A stretch of DNA of 64,000 nt from Actinacidiphila glaucinigra (GCF_900188405.1 NZ_FZOF01000026.1:62001-126000); one strand, 5' to 3'. Shown: positions 33,523-42,526, counted from the first letter of the stretch. The notes: a model not told the origin generated them from the letters alone. Translations and numbers: made by a program.

Positions 33523-34700
33523 TCTGCTGGATCAACCCGTTCACCGGACTGGCCGGAGACATGCTGCTGGGCGCACTGATCGACGCGGGGGCACCGCTCG
33601 ACCGGATCCGGGCCGCCGTCTCCGCCACCGGCCTGACCGGCTGGGACCTGACGGCCGAACGCGTCACCGACCACGGACTGGCCGCCACTCGCGTACATGT
33701 GGAGGTCACCGATCCGTACACCGAGCGGCGCGCCGCCGAGGTGATCGAAATGGCCTCCCGGGCCGCTCCCGGGCCCGTCGCGACCCTGGCCGTCGCCGCG
33801 CTCACAGCCATCGCCGAGGTGGAGGGGAGACTGCACGACGCCGACCCCGCCACCGTCCATCTGCACGAACTCGGCGGGCACGACGCCCTCGTGGACATCG
33901 TCGGCAGCGCCGCGGCCCTGCACGCCCTCGGCGTCACCGACGTCATCAGCTCTCCCCTGCCGCTCGGCCGCGGTGAGGTGAACTCGGCACACGGCGTCCT
34001 GCCCTGCCCGGCACCGGCCACCCTGGCCCTGCTGACCGGAGCGGCCGTCAGGGGCTGCGGCCTTCCCGGGGAGACGGTGACACCCACGGGCGCCGCGCTC
34101 CTGCGCGCCGTCCGCGCCCGCTACGGCCCGCCACCGCCCATGACACTGGGCGCCACCGGCTACGGAGCGGGCTCCCGCCGCCTGCCCGACCGGCCGAACC
34201 TCGTCTCCGTCACCCTCGGCGACCCCGCCCCGGCCACGGCGAACGAGGAAGTCGTCGTCCTGGAGACCAACCTCGACGACGTCACCGGAGAGCTCCTCGG
34301 GCACCTCATCACCCGCCTTCTTGACGCCGGTGCCCTGGACGCCTGGACCACCGCCGCGGTGATGAAGAAGGGCAGACCCGCGCAGGTCCTGCACCTCCTC
34401 ACCACCGCGCACCACGAAGGACGGCTGCGCGACATGGTCCTGGCCGAGACCGGTGCCCTCGGCATCCGGCGGATCAGCGCGACCCGCACCGCGCTGCCGC
34501 GCGCCTTCGAGACCGTCGACGTCGACGGACACACCATCCGGGTCAAACACGGTCCGTACGCGGCCAAACCCGAGCACGACGACCTGGTGGCCGCAGCCGC
34601 GGCGCTGGGTCTGCCCCTGCGCGCCGTCGCCGCGCGCGCACTGCGCCTGAGCCGAGGAGGGGCGACGGTGACGAGTCAGGAGGAACACCGTGCACAGTGA
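33519..34700 (+). CDS. larC: LarC, nickel insertion enzyme of the pincer cofactor
   Basis: A 393-residue intact LarC: starts WINPFTGLAGDMLLGALIDAG, contains VHLHELGGHDALVDIVG, PLPLGRGEVNSAHGVLPCPAP, ETVTPTGAALLRA, the C-terminal VLETNLDDVTGELLG and MKKGRPAQVLHLL. LarC is a CTP-dependent cyclometallase that inserts nickel. In some lactobacilli the gene is split by a programmed frameshift; here it is one frame. GTG 33519 overlaps the larB stop, and the gene overlaps larE by 11 bases. Confidence 0.93.
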   Translation: MICWINPFTGLAGDMLLGALIDAGAPLDRIRAAVSATGLTGWDLTAERVTDHGLAATRVHVEVTDPYTERRAAEVIEMASRAAPGPVATLAVAALTAIAEVEGRLHDADPATVHLHELGGHDALVDIVGSAAALHALGVTDVISSPLPLGRGEVNSAHGVLPCPAPATLALLTGAAVRGCGLPGETVTPTGAALLRAVRARYGPPPPMTLGATGYGAGSRRLPDRPNLVSVTLGDPAPATANEEVVVLETNLDDVTGELLGHLITRLLDAGALDAWTTAAVMKKGRPAQVLHLLTTAHHEGRLRDMVLAETGALGIRRISATRTALPRAFETVDVDGHTIRVKHGPYAAKPEHDDLVAAAAALGLPLRAVAARALRLSRGGATVTSQEEHRAQ

Positions 34701-35511
34701 CGACACCCTTGAGCGCCGGCTGCTGAACCGCGTGCGCGCGCTCGGCGCCCTCGCCGTCGCCTACTCGGGCGGCGCCGACTCCGCCCTGGTCCTCGCGGCG
34801 GCCGCACGGGCGCTCGGGCCCGAGCGCGTCCTGGCCGTCACCGCCGTCTCGGAGAGCCTGGCCGACGGTGAGCTGTCCCGCGCGCGGCGACTCGCCGATG
34901 ATCTCGGCATCATCCATCTCACTCCGCGCACAAACGAGTTGATCCGGCCCGGATACCGGGCCAACGGGCCCGACCGCTGCTACTTCTGCAAGTCCGAGGT
35001 GCTGGACACCATCACCGCGCTCGCACACGAGCACGACGTCGACGTCGTGGCCACCGGCACCAATGCCGACGACGCATCCGACCCCCACCGTCCGGGCATC
35101 CGCGCCGGGCGGGAACGCGGGATCCGGACACCGCTCCTCGACGCCGGCCTCACGAAGGCGGACGTACGCCGCCTCAGCAAACACTGGTCACTGCCCACCT
35201 GGGACAAACCCGCGACCCCCTGCCTCGCCAGCCGTGTCCGCTACGGCATCGAGGTCACCTCTCACCGCCTGGCCCGCATCGATCGCGCGGAGTCCGCCGT
35301 TCGTGCGCTGACGGCCCGGGCCGGAATACACGTGAGAGACCTCCGCGTCCGCGACCTCGGAGACCGCACCCGCATCGAGGTGGATCCGCTCTTCGTCGCC
35401 CGCATCGCGGCATTGCCGGGCCTCGCCGGAACGCTGGCCGAAGCGGGCTTCGCCGGCCTTCCCTACAAGGTCGAACCGTTTCGCTCGGGACGGCTGAACT
35501 CTGAGGTCTGA
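34690..35511 (+). CDS. larE: LarE, sulfur-inserting enzyme of the pincer cofactor
   Basis: A 273-residue PP-loop ATPase with AYSGGADSALVL (25-36). LarE adds two sulfurs to make the thiocarboxylates of the cofactor. The protein has Cys97 and Cys100 in RCYFCKSEV plus Cys178 in KPATPCLASR. LarE proteins with a lone equivalent of Cys178 sacrifice that sulfur, while three-cysteine versions hold an iron-sulfur cluster and can turn over; this one has the three-cysteine layout. GTG 34690 is preceded by AGGAGG. Last gene of the operon. Confidence 0.92.
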   Translation: MHSDDTLERRLLNRVRALGALAVAYSGGADSALVLAAAARALGPERVLAVTAVSESLADGELSRARRLADDLGIIHLTPRTNELIRPGYRANGPDRCYFCKSEVLDTITALAHEHDVDVVATGTNADDASDPHRPGIRAGRERGIRTPLLDAGLTKADVRRLSKHWSLPTWDKPATPCLASRVRYGIEVTSHRLARIDRAESAVRALTARAGIHVRDLRVRDLGDRTRIEVDPLFVARIAALPGLAGTLAEAGFAGLPYKVEPFRSGRLNSEV

Positions 35512-36095
35512 CCCCTTCACCTGACATTCGCTTCGCGATGCACCCGGAGAGGGCCCGACCGCTGATCGCAGCGGCTCCGGACGCCGGGTCACGACATGAG
35601 GGACGATCGGCGACCGGCGACGAGTCACACGGTCGGGGCCCCGGCCTGCGGACCCTGCCGTGTCCGCCGGATCGGCTGCGTCCCCTCCTCACCACTGGCA
35701 GGTCAGCCCAGCCACCGGTTCTCCCGGTTCAGCTGTACCCACCTGGAACGGATCGCGCCGCGGACCTCGTGGGCCCCGGTTCCCGATGTCCACCAGGTTC
35801 GATGTCGATGGCCTCGCCGAGCACCGAGCCGACATCGATCCGGGGTGCCTCGGTGTCGCAGTGCCCAGACGCTGCCGGGGAGGCGTCGACGCGCGTGGTC
35901 ATGTCCGGCTCGCGGCCTGTACGGCCGCCAGGCCGGCCTGCACGGGTGGGCGCCTCGGTTCAGGCCCATTCGGCATGCCGCCGCCGACCACTTCGAGTTC
36001 GTCAGTCGTCAATGCCTCCGTGACCCGGACGTCACGCCGACGACATGTCGTGAACCATGGCCCTCTTCGCCCACAGATTGATTGAGCGATAAGGT
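35512..36095. other. Gene-free spacer between the lar operon and the second sugar locus
   Basis: About 580 bases with frames in all phases but no recognised family and no good translation start. A small hairpin CCGCTG-ATCG-CAGCGG at 35559-35574 lies 48 bases after larE and may end that operon. The right end carries the promoter and operator of the next GntR gene. Confidence 0.5.
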
Positions 36096-36105
36096 CATAC
36101 GTATG
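36096..36105. promoter_or_regulatory. CATACGTATG operator overlapping the GntR start codon
   Basis: The perfect 10-bp palindrome CATACGTATG includes the ATG start codon of the GntR gene itself (ATG at 36103-36105). The same palindrome occurs at 42537, 45350 and 46463, each at a promoter of this locus. A repressor bound here would block its own transcript start or initiation, giving autoregulation. Confidence 0.6.
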
Positions 36106-36885
36106 CCATCCGAGTCGCAGCCCTCGAACCGCCTGTTCCCGCCACGCCTGCCCGCCGGCCGCCTGGGTGTCGCGGTGGTTGCCGAGCTCGTCGACCTGAT
36201 TGTGACAGGCCAGTTGAAGGAAGGCGCTTTGCTGCCTCCGGAGGGCCCGCTGAGCGAACACTTCGGCGTGAGTCGCACGGTGCTGCGTGAATCGGTGAAG
36301 CGGCTCGAGGAGAAGGGCCTGGTGATCGTTTCCCAGGGGCGCGGCACCCAGGTGCGGGCGCCGGGGTACTGGAACATGCTCGATCCGGTGGTGCTGTCCG
36401 CGTTGATCGACAACGACGCGACGCTCGGTGTCCTCGACGAGCTGACGATCGTGCGGGCGAGCCTCGAGTCGGCGATGGCGGGAGCGGTTGCCTCTTCTCG
36501 CAGCGCAGATGGGTTGAGGAGGCTGGAGAACGCGTTGATCACCATGCGGGAGAGCGAGTCCGAGACGGACTCCTTCCGGCAGGCGGACGTGGTGTTCCAC
36601 TACGCGCTCATGGAGATCTCCGGCAACCGGCTGGCGGAGAACATCGCCAAGCATCTGTACAAGCGCGCCACGGAGTCCAGCCGCTACCAGGGCATCGACC
36701 CCCCTGACGCGGTCGAACTGACCCTGAAGGAACACGCGGCGATCGTCGATGCCATCTCGAGGAAGGACGTCGCCGCGGCCCAGAAGGCGATGCACGATCA
36801 CATCCACACCTCGTGGGAGCGTCGTCGGCTGCCCGACCACGCGCCACGGGCGCGCGGCCGGGCGCTCGGTCAGGACAGCGAGTAG
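36103..36885 (+). CDS. GntR-family regulator (FadR/FCD subfamily), second sugar locus
   Basis: A 260-residue FadR-type regulator: winged helix with VAELVDLIVTGQLKEGALLP, HFGVSRTVLRESVKRLEEKG and GRGTQVR, followed by an FCD domain (FHYALMEISGNRLAEN, KEHAAIVDAISRKD). ATG 36103 follows AAGG by eight bases; a TTG at 36082 is possible. The palindrome over its start and three more copies at neighbouring promoters make it the likely master regulator of the 36-49 kb locus. Its last 16 bases overlap the convergent lactonase gene. Confidence 0.88.
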   Translation: MPSESQPSNRLFPPRLPAGRLGVAVVAELVDLIVTGQLKEGALLPPEGPLSEHFGVSRTVLRESVKRLEEKGLVIVSQGRGTQVRAPGYWNMLDPVVLSALIDNDATLGVLDELTIVRASLESAMAGAVASSRSADGLRRLENALITMRESESETDSFRQADVVFHYALMEISGNRLAENIAKHLYKRATESSRYQGIDPPDAVELTLKEHAAIVDAISRKDVAAAQKAMHDHIHTSWERRRLPDHAPRARGRALGQDSE

Positions 36886-37706
36886 ACGCCGGCGGCGTTG
36901 CCACCGAACACACGTCCGCGTTCCGCGGCGGAAAGCCCGTCGAGCACGGCTTCCAGAGCCGACTTCCAGGGCGCCGCTCCCCCGCCGAGTTCGGCCAACG
37001 GCCAGTCGGAGCCGTAGAGCAGACGCTCAGGGCCGAAGGATTCCAGGGCGATCTCTACGGGGTCGGCGAGGTCGGTTGCCCGCCATGATCCGGGGGCGAG
37101 GCCCGACGTGAGGCCCGAGACCTTCGCGACGGCGTTCGGTTGCCGCGCCAGCTCCCGCAGCCGCGACGCCCACGTGCTCCTGTCCTGTCCGGGCTCGGGC
37201 GGACCGCCCAGGTGATCGAGCACGAAGCGCAGTCCACCGTGGCGTGCGGCCAAGCGGGTCGCCTGAGGGAGCTGCCATTCACGCACGACGAGGTCGAAGC
37301 AGAGGTCCTCCCGCTCGAGGACGGCGAGTCCCTCGTTGATCTCCTCACGCGTCATCCACTCCGGGTCCGGGTCGATGTGGGCCAGGTGCCGCACCCCGAC
37401 GACGGGTACGGCGGCGTCCTTGCGGATCCGGTCGAGCTGAGCCCCGACCGACGCCGTGAGGTCGACCCACGCGACGAGGCCGACGATGGCGGGCGAGTCC
37501 AGCCTGGCGAGCCGGATGCTCTCTGCAAGGCTGTTGCTCGATTGCACGACCACGGCACCGTCGAGTCCGGTCGCGGCCAGCATCTCGCTCAGGTCGCGGG
37601 CGCCGAAGTCGCGGGCGATCGGCGCCATGGTCTCCGCGTCGATCCAGTCCTGCGGGTCCACAGATCGGTCCCACAGGTGCACATGGGCGTCTATGCCGGC
37701 GGTCAT
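36870..37706 (-). CDS. Amidohydrolase-family sugar lactonase (paralogue of the 30.6 kb gene)
   Basis: A 278-residue COG3618-type amidohydrolase with IDAHVHLWDRS, GLVAWVDL, VGVRHLAHIDPDPEWMTR, FVLDHLGGPPEPGQ and LLYGSDWPLAELGGG. It should open an aldonolactone made by the aldo/keto reductase of this locus. ATG 37706 overlaps the stop of the mutarotase gene (ATGA). Its 3' end overlaps the convergent GntR gene by 16 bases, an arrangement that could cause transcriptional interference. Confidence 0.86.
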   Translation of the reverse strand: MTAGIDAHVHLWDRSVDPQDWIDAETMAPIARDFGARDLSEMLAATGLDGAVVVQSSNSLAESIRLARLDSPAIVGLVAWVDLTASVGAQLDRIRKDAAVPVVGVRHLAHIDPDPEWMTREEINEGLAVLEREDLCFDLVVREWQLPQATRLAARHGGLRFVLDHLGGPPEPGQDRSTWASRLRELARQPNAVAKVSGLTSGLAPGSWRATDLADPVEIALESFGPERLLYGSDWPLAELGGGAAPWKSALEAVLDGLSAAERGRVFGGNAAGVYSLS

Positions 37707-38041
37707 GCGAGGTGCCACACTTCCTCGACAGGCTGCCACAGCGCCCCGGGGTCACGCTCCTCGGCGATCCTCACCTGGCACGGGTCGGTGTGCGTCCACC
37801 ATTCCTGCGACACCGGGTCGTCGGCGATCCGACGCATGTCCGCCTCGTGGTCCTCGCCGACGTACTCGTAGTAGGCGAACAGGATGTCGCCGAAGATGAA
37901 GATGCTGTAGTTGCGCACGTTGCACTCGGTGAGCTTCCGCTCGACGCCCGGCCACACGGCACGGTGCAGCGCGAGGTACTCCTCGCGCTTGTCGGGCCGC
38001 ACACCCACGACGAGGGCCCTGCGCTCAGGTCGACGGGTCAC
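37703..38041 (-). CDS. L-rhamnose mutarotase-family protein (DUF718/RhaM)
   Basis: A 112-residue protein of the RhaM family: VGVRPDKREEYLALHRAVWPGV at the start (family Lys-Tyr-His pattern), NVRNYSIFIFGDILFAYYEYVG and MRRIADDPVSQEWW. These proteins interconvert the alpha and beta anomers of 6-deoxy or related L-sugars before oxidation. GTG 38041 overlaps the stop of the upstream dehydratase gene and the gene overlaps the lactonase, so all three are one translation unit. Confidence 0.88.
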   Translation of the reverse strand: MTRRPERRALVVGVRPDKREEYLALHRAVWPGVERKLTECNVRNYSIFIFGDILFAYYEYVGEDHEADMRRIADDPVSQEWWTHTDPCQVRIAEERDPGALWQPVEEVWHLA

Positions 38042-39219
38042 GAGGTTCGGCCTCCGCTGTACAACGGGTCGTCCATCACGTCCGGCTCGGCCACCATCCG
38101 CAGGGCGGCGCGTTCGGGCCGGATGTGCGGTCCGGTCGCCGCGGGCAGGAGCGCCGCGGCGCCGGCCGGTGACATCCGGGACTCGTCCACCACGATCCCG
38201 ATGCCCGGGCGATCGCCCAGGACGATGCCTCCGTCGTCGAACTGCTGGTCGACGTCGAGACCGACGGGAAAGTGGAGGTCCTGGACCTCGAAGGTCAGCA
38301 GGTTCGGCACGGTGGCGGCGGCGTGCGCCACCGGGTTCGCGTTGTACGCGACGGGGCTCACCGGCAGGTCGTGGGCGTGCGCGAGCGTCGCGACGCGCAG
38401 GAAGTGGGTGATCCCCCATACATTGCCGACCTGCACGATGTCGACCGCGTTGGCGTCCAGCAGGGGACGGTACTGCTCCAGTCCGGTCAGGTTCTCGCCG
38501 GTCGCGATCGCCGCGCGCACCTTCCCGCGCAGCGTGGCCATGCCGGCCGCATCCCAGCGGCGGAGCGGTTCCTCCACCCAGGTGAGGTCCATGCGCTCCT
38601 CGATGGCCGCGACGTACCGGGCCGCCTGGGCGTGGTTCCACGACTCGTTGGCGTCGAACATGAGCCCCGGCCGACGGGAGTTGCGGCTGAGGACATCGCG
38701 CATGATCTCCAGCCGGGGCAGGTCGCGGTCGAGGTCGCGGCCACCCTTGAGCTTGCCGGCCTTGAACCCGCGGTCCGCGAACCGGCCGTAGAGGCCGGCG
38801 AGGTCGTCGTCGTCCAGGCCGTACTCGAGACCGGACGCGTACCCGGGGACGAAGCGCTCGCGGCCCCCGAGGGTTCGCCAGAGCGGCTCGTCGGCGGCCT
38901 TGGCCTTGATGTCCCACAGGGCCATGTCGACGGCGCCGACGGTGCCGAAGGTGGATCCCGAGTGACCTGTCTTGAACACCCAGTCGAGCATCCGGTCGTA
39001 GAGGGCCACGACCGACCGCGGGTCACCGCCCTCGATCGCGGGGAAGACGCGGGCGATGTCGGCGTGGGACCCGAGGCCGACTCCCTCGATTCCGGCGTCG
39101 GTCTCGATGACGAGGACGGGGACCGGCGTGGTGTGGCCGGACTGGACACCGTTGACGTCCCCGGTGATTCTGCCCCAGTCGTGAACGGTGCTCAGACTGC
39201 GGTACCCGGTGATCTTCAT
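38038..39219 (-). CDS. Enolase-superfamily acid-sugar dehydratase, substrate unassigned
   Basis: A 393-residue member of the mandelate racemase/muconate lactonizing group: GTVGAVDMALWDIKAK, the KLKGG base region, metal ligands in LMFDANESW, WVEEPLRRWD and ATGENLTG, and a C-terminal SPVAYNANPVAHAAA stretch. It lacks the DGSDAMNP start of L-fuconate dehydratase, so it uses a different acid sugar. ATG 39219 has AAGGAG upstream and is preferred over ATG 39240. It sits between the importer and the mutarotase/lactonase genes and probably dehydrates the aldonate they produce. Confidence 0.85.
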   Translation of the reverse strand: MKITGYRSLSTVHDWGRITGDVNGVQSGHTTPVPVLVIETDAGIEGVGLGSHADIARVFPAIEGGDPRSVVALYDRMLDWVFKTGHSGSTFGTVGAVDMALWDIKAKAADEPLWRTLGGRERFVPGYASGLEYGLDDDDLAGLYGRFADRGFKAGKLKGGRDLDRDLPRLEIMRDVLSRNSRRPGLMFDANESWNHAQAARYVAAIEERMDLTWVEEPLRRWDAAGMATLRGKVRAAIATGENLTGLEQYRPLLDANAVDIVQVGNVWGITHFLRVATLAHAHDLPVSPVAYNANPVAHAAATVPNLLTFEVQDLHFPVGLDVDQQFDDGGIVLGDRPGIGIVVDESRMSPAGAAALLPAATGPHIRPERAALRMVAEPDVMDDPLYSGGRTS

Positions 39220-39250
39220 CGGCGGTGGTTCTCCTTGCATGTGCGAGAGG

Positions 39251-40159
39251 TCATTCCTTGGTTCCTCCTGCTGTCATTCCCGCGACCAGGAATCGCTGGG
39301 AGAACAGGAAGACGACCAGGACGGGCAGGATCGACACGATCGTCCCCAGCGCCAGGGTCGGCAGCTGGACGGAGTCGGATCCCGCAGAGCTGGGATTGAA
39401 AGCCGGGGTTGACGCCAGGAGTGAGGTGAGCCCGACCTGGACCGGGTAGCCGTCGCTCGAGGGCAGCATCACGAACGGGAGGAAGAAGTTGTTCCAGTTC
39501 TGTACGAAGCTGAAGAACGCCACCAGGGCGACGATCGGGGCGGCCAGCGGAAGGGCGACCTTGGTGAAGACCTGGAACCCGGTGCAGCCGTCGATGCGCG
39601 CGGCGGCGAGGATGTCACGAGGGATGCTGGTCGAGAAGTAGATGTAGGTGAGGTAGACGCCGAACGGGAAGAACGACATGGGCAGGATCACCGACAGCGG
39701 GCTCCCGATCAGGCCGACGCTGTTCAGTTCGAGGAAGATGGGCAGCACCAGTGCGGTGTTGGGGATCAGCATGACGACGAGGGTCAGCACGAGCAGCGCC
39801 TGCCGGAGCCTGAACTCCGTGAGCGCGAGCGCGTAGCCGGCGGGGATGCTCACGAGCAGCGTGATCACCAGAGCGCCGATCGCGTACAGCGCGGAGTTGC
39901 CGATCCAGGTCGTCACCGCGCCGTCCTGGAAGTCGAACAGCTGGTGCCAGTTGGTGACGAGGTCCGACCAGGACCCGATCGAGAACGGGTTGGCGACGAC
40001 GAGCGTCTTCGAGGACTTCGTGACCGCCAGCAGCAGCCAGACGATCGGGACGGCGAAGAACAGGACGAAGACGGCGAGCAGGACGCCGATGATGGACCGG
40101 CCGCTCCACCCGCTCAGACTCGGCCGGCGGCGTTCGGCGGAGAGTGCTGCCATGGTCAT
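39251..40159 (-). CDS. ABC importer permease (MalG type)
   Basis: A 302-residue membrane protein with six predicted segments and the EAA loop DILAAARIDGCTGFQVFTKVALPL. ATG 40159 overlaps the stop of the MalF-type permease (ATGA). This importer has no ATPase gene nearby, so it probably uses a shared multi-sugar ATPase encoded elsewhere. Confidence 0.9.
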   Translation of the reverse strand: MTMAALSAERRRPSLSGWSGRSIIGVLLAVFVLFFAVPIVWLLLAVTKSSKTLVVANPFSIGSWSDLVTNWHQLFDFQDGAVTTWIGNSALYAIGALVITLLVSIPAGYALALTEFRLRQALLVLTLVVMLIPNTALVLPIFLELNSVGLIGSPLSVILPMSFFPFGVYLTYIYFSTSIPRDILAAARIDGCTGFQVFTKVALPLAAPIVALVAFFSFVQNWNNFFLPFVMLPSSDGYPVQVGLTSLLASTPAFNPSSAGSDSVQLPTLALGTIVSILPVLVVFLFSQRFLVAGMTAGGTKE

Positions 40160-41109
40160 TCCTTCTCGAAGAGGCCGCCGCGGGTCACGAACACCCAGGA
40201 CAGCAGGAGTGCGACGACCAGCAGGATCAGCGAGATCGCGGCCGCGCCGTTGAAGTCGTTCTGCTGGAAGGCGTACTGGTAGGCCAGCTGGTTGAGCGAG
40301 TAGTCGTTGGGCACCACCGCGTTGCTGGCCTGGCTGAGCAACTGAGGCTCGACGAACAGCTGGGTGCCGGCCGCGAGCGACATGACGCCCATGTACGCCA
40401 CCCACTTGCGCAGCATCGGGAGCTGGATCCGAAACGCGATCTGGACGGCGTTCGCACCGTCGATGCGGGCGGCCTCGATCACTTCGGTGCTGATGTTGTT
40501 GAGCGCGCCGTACATGATGAGGATCCACCCGCCGGCCCCGGTCCAGAACGCGATGATCGCGAAGATCACCGGAAGGTGCCCGGGTTGGATCACCTGCACG
40601 AAGCTGTCGAACCCCATCGCCCCGAGCAGGCCGCTGACCGGGCTGGCCGTCGGATCGAGGACGAAGAGCCACAGCAGGACGCTGGACGCGCCCGCGAGCG
40701 CGCCGGGCAGGTAGTAGACGAAGCGCAGCGTCGTGCTCAACCACCGCACGCTGACGGCGTGGACCACCAGCGCCAGGCCGACGACGAAGACGAGCAGCCC
40801 GAGGAGCCAGATGACGAGATAGACGGTCACGTGGGAGACGGCCGGCCAGAACCGGAAGTCGCCGACGACCTTGGTGAAGTTGTCGAGGCCCGCGAATCCG
40901 CCGTCCGCGTCGGTGAAGGCCAGCAGCACCGCGTAGAGCGAGGGGACGATCCCGAAGGCGAGGGTGAGCAACGCGTAAGGCGAGACGAAGAGATAGCCGA
41001 TCGGAGTGCGGGCGAACGCGCGGCGGGGCGGCCGGCCGCCGCTCCGGCCCGACCGCCGGCGCCCGGAGGCGTCGACGGCCGGCCCACCACTCGGAGGAGC
41101 GAGGGTCAT
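40156..41109 (-). CDS. ABC importer permease (MalF type)
   Basis: A 317-residue membrane protein with a basic N-terminus, about six to seven hydrophobic segments and the coupling loop EVIEAARIDGANAVQIAFRIQLP. Its ATG at 41109 begins two bases after the binding-protein stop. Together with the MalG-type partner it forms the channel for a sugar delivered by the adjacent lipoprotein. Confidence 0.9.
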   Translation of the reverse strand: MTLAPPSGGPAVDASGRRRSGRSGGRPPRRAFARTPIGYLFVSPYALLTLAFGIVPSLYAVLLAFTDADGGFAGLDNFTKVVGDFRFWPAVSHVTVYLVIWLLGLLVFVVGLALVVHAVSVRWLSTTLRFVYYLPGALAGASSVLLWLFVLDPTASPVSGLLGAMGFDSFVQVIQPGHLPVIFAIIAFWTGAGGWILIMYGALNNISTEVIEAARIDGANAVQIAFRIQLPMLRKWVAYMGVMSLAAGTQLFVEPQLLSQASNAVVPNDYSLNQLAYQYAFQQNDFNGAAAISLILLVVALLLSWVFVTRGGLFEKE

Positions 41110-41110
41110 G

Positions 41111-42481
41111 TCACTTCACCTGGTATCCGTTGACCTTGGCCTGGTTCGCGATCGCCGTCTGCCAGTCCGGAAGCAGGTCCACGATCGACTTGCCGCCCGT
41201 GACCCCCGGGGTGATCGTCTTCGCCCAGATCGCCTCCTGGCTGAACGTGGGGTAGCCCCAGCCGTCCCAGACCTGCGACGCCGCGGTGACCACGGGCTCC
41301 AGCGGGGTGGCGTAGTACTTGCTCGCCTCCTGCTTGGCGACCCATTTCTGTGCGGCGGGCGCGTACGCCGGGTAACCGGGTGCGACGTCGACCTGGTACG
41401 CGTCGGCCGTGGTGGCGAACTCGACGAACTTCTCGGCGGCCTTCAGGTTCTTCGAGTGGCTGGAGACGAACCAGGTTCCGCCACCCACGTTGCCCGTCGC
41501 GGCCTGGCTCTCGCCCTTCCACGGCAGCGGCGCGGCGACGCCGAGCTGCCCGGCCTTCACATTGAGCGACTGCGGGTTGTTGAAGATCGCGCCGGCGTAC
41601 CAGGCCGGACCCGGCATCATCAGCACCTTGCCCGTGTACTTCTTCAGGAACTCGGGTGTGAACACGCTGACCACCGGCACCGTCCCGTTGCCGCGGAGGG
41701 TGTCGAGCATCGAGGCCGCCCGCTTGCACTCGGTCGAGTCCGTCTTCACGGTGACGGACTTGGGGCCGGTCACGTCATTGGCCTGGCACTTGCTCCCCCA
41801 CATGAACACCTCGGGCGTCCAGGCGTCCCCGGCCGTCCCGACGATGTAGCCGGGGTGCTCCTTGGCGACCTTCTCCCCGAGGGCCTGGTACTCCTCCCAC
41901 GTGGTCGGGAGGGCGTAGCCGAACTGCTCCAGCAGGGACTTGTTGTACCAGAGCACTGCCTGCGCGAGGTCGTTGCGCAGGCAGTACACGCGGCCCTCCA
42001 CCGTGCACGGGTTGAGCGAGCCCGCGGTGAAGTTGCCGAGCGTCTGCTTCGGGACCAGGCCCTTGTCCAGCACGGCCGCGAACGCCTGCTTGCCGGCGCT
42101 CTTCTGGCTGGCCCACGACGCGTCGTTGTTCTGGCTGGAGAAGACGACGTCGGGCCAACCGTCACCGGCACGGTCGAAGAGCTGCATCTTCGTCCGGAAG
42201 GAGTTGGACCCGTTGGCCGAGCCGTCATAGGTGACGACCTTGATCTTGGTGTCCGGGTTGGCCGTCTGGAACGCCTTCGCGGCGGCCTGTCTGTCCGCGT
42301 CCACCCAGACAGTGATCGTCGAGGAGGCCCCCTGCTTGGCCTCGGGAAAGCCGTACGACCCGTTCGCCGAGCTGCCTTGGCCACCGCAACCGGCGAGCGC
42401 CAGCAGCGCCGTTGCGGCGGATATCACGGCGATGGTCAACGCCTTACGGCGCGAACGCACCACAGTATGAATTCCGGCCAT
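41111..42481 (-). CDS. ABC importer substrate-binding lipoprotein (family 1)
   Basis: A 456-residue lipoprotein: signal segment with lipobox LALAGC placing the anchored cysteine at residue 32. The mature part resembles maltose/oligosaccharide-type binding proteins (ITVWVDADRQAAAKAFQTAN, WYNKSLLEQFGYALPTTWEE, GPAWYAGAIF). ATG 42481 follows AAGGA by nine bases. It is the first gene of a leftward operon (binding protein, two permeases, dehydratase, mutarotase, lactonase) transcribed from the palindrome-containing promoter at 42527-42556. Confidence 0.9.
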   Translation of the reverse strand: MAGIHTVVRSRRKALTIAVISAATALLALAGCGGQGSSANGSYGFPEAKQGASSTITVWVDADRQAAAKAFQTANPDTKIKVVTYDGSANGSNSFRTKMQLFDRAGDGWPDVVFSSQNNDASWASQKSAGKQAFAAVLDKGLVPKQTLGNFTAGSLNPCTVEGRVYCLRNDLAQAVLWYNKSLLEQFGYALPTTWEEYQALGEKVAKEHPGYIVGTAGDAWTPEVFMWGSKCQANDVTGPKSVTVKTDSTECKRAASMLDTLRGNGTVPVVSVFTPEFLKKYTGKVLMMPGPAWYAGAIFNNPQSLNVKAGQLGVAAPLPWKGESQAATGNVGGGTWFVSSHSKNLKAAEKFVEFATTADAYQVDVAPGYPAYAPAAQKWVAKQEASKYYATPLEPVVTAASQVWDGWGYPTFSQEAIWAKTITPGVTGGKSIVDLLPDWQTAIANQAKVNGYQVK

Positions 42482-42526
42482 GGGATGTCCTTGTCTTGTC
42501 GACTTCTTTGACGACTCCGCGCGAGG

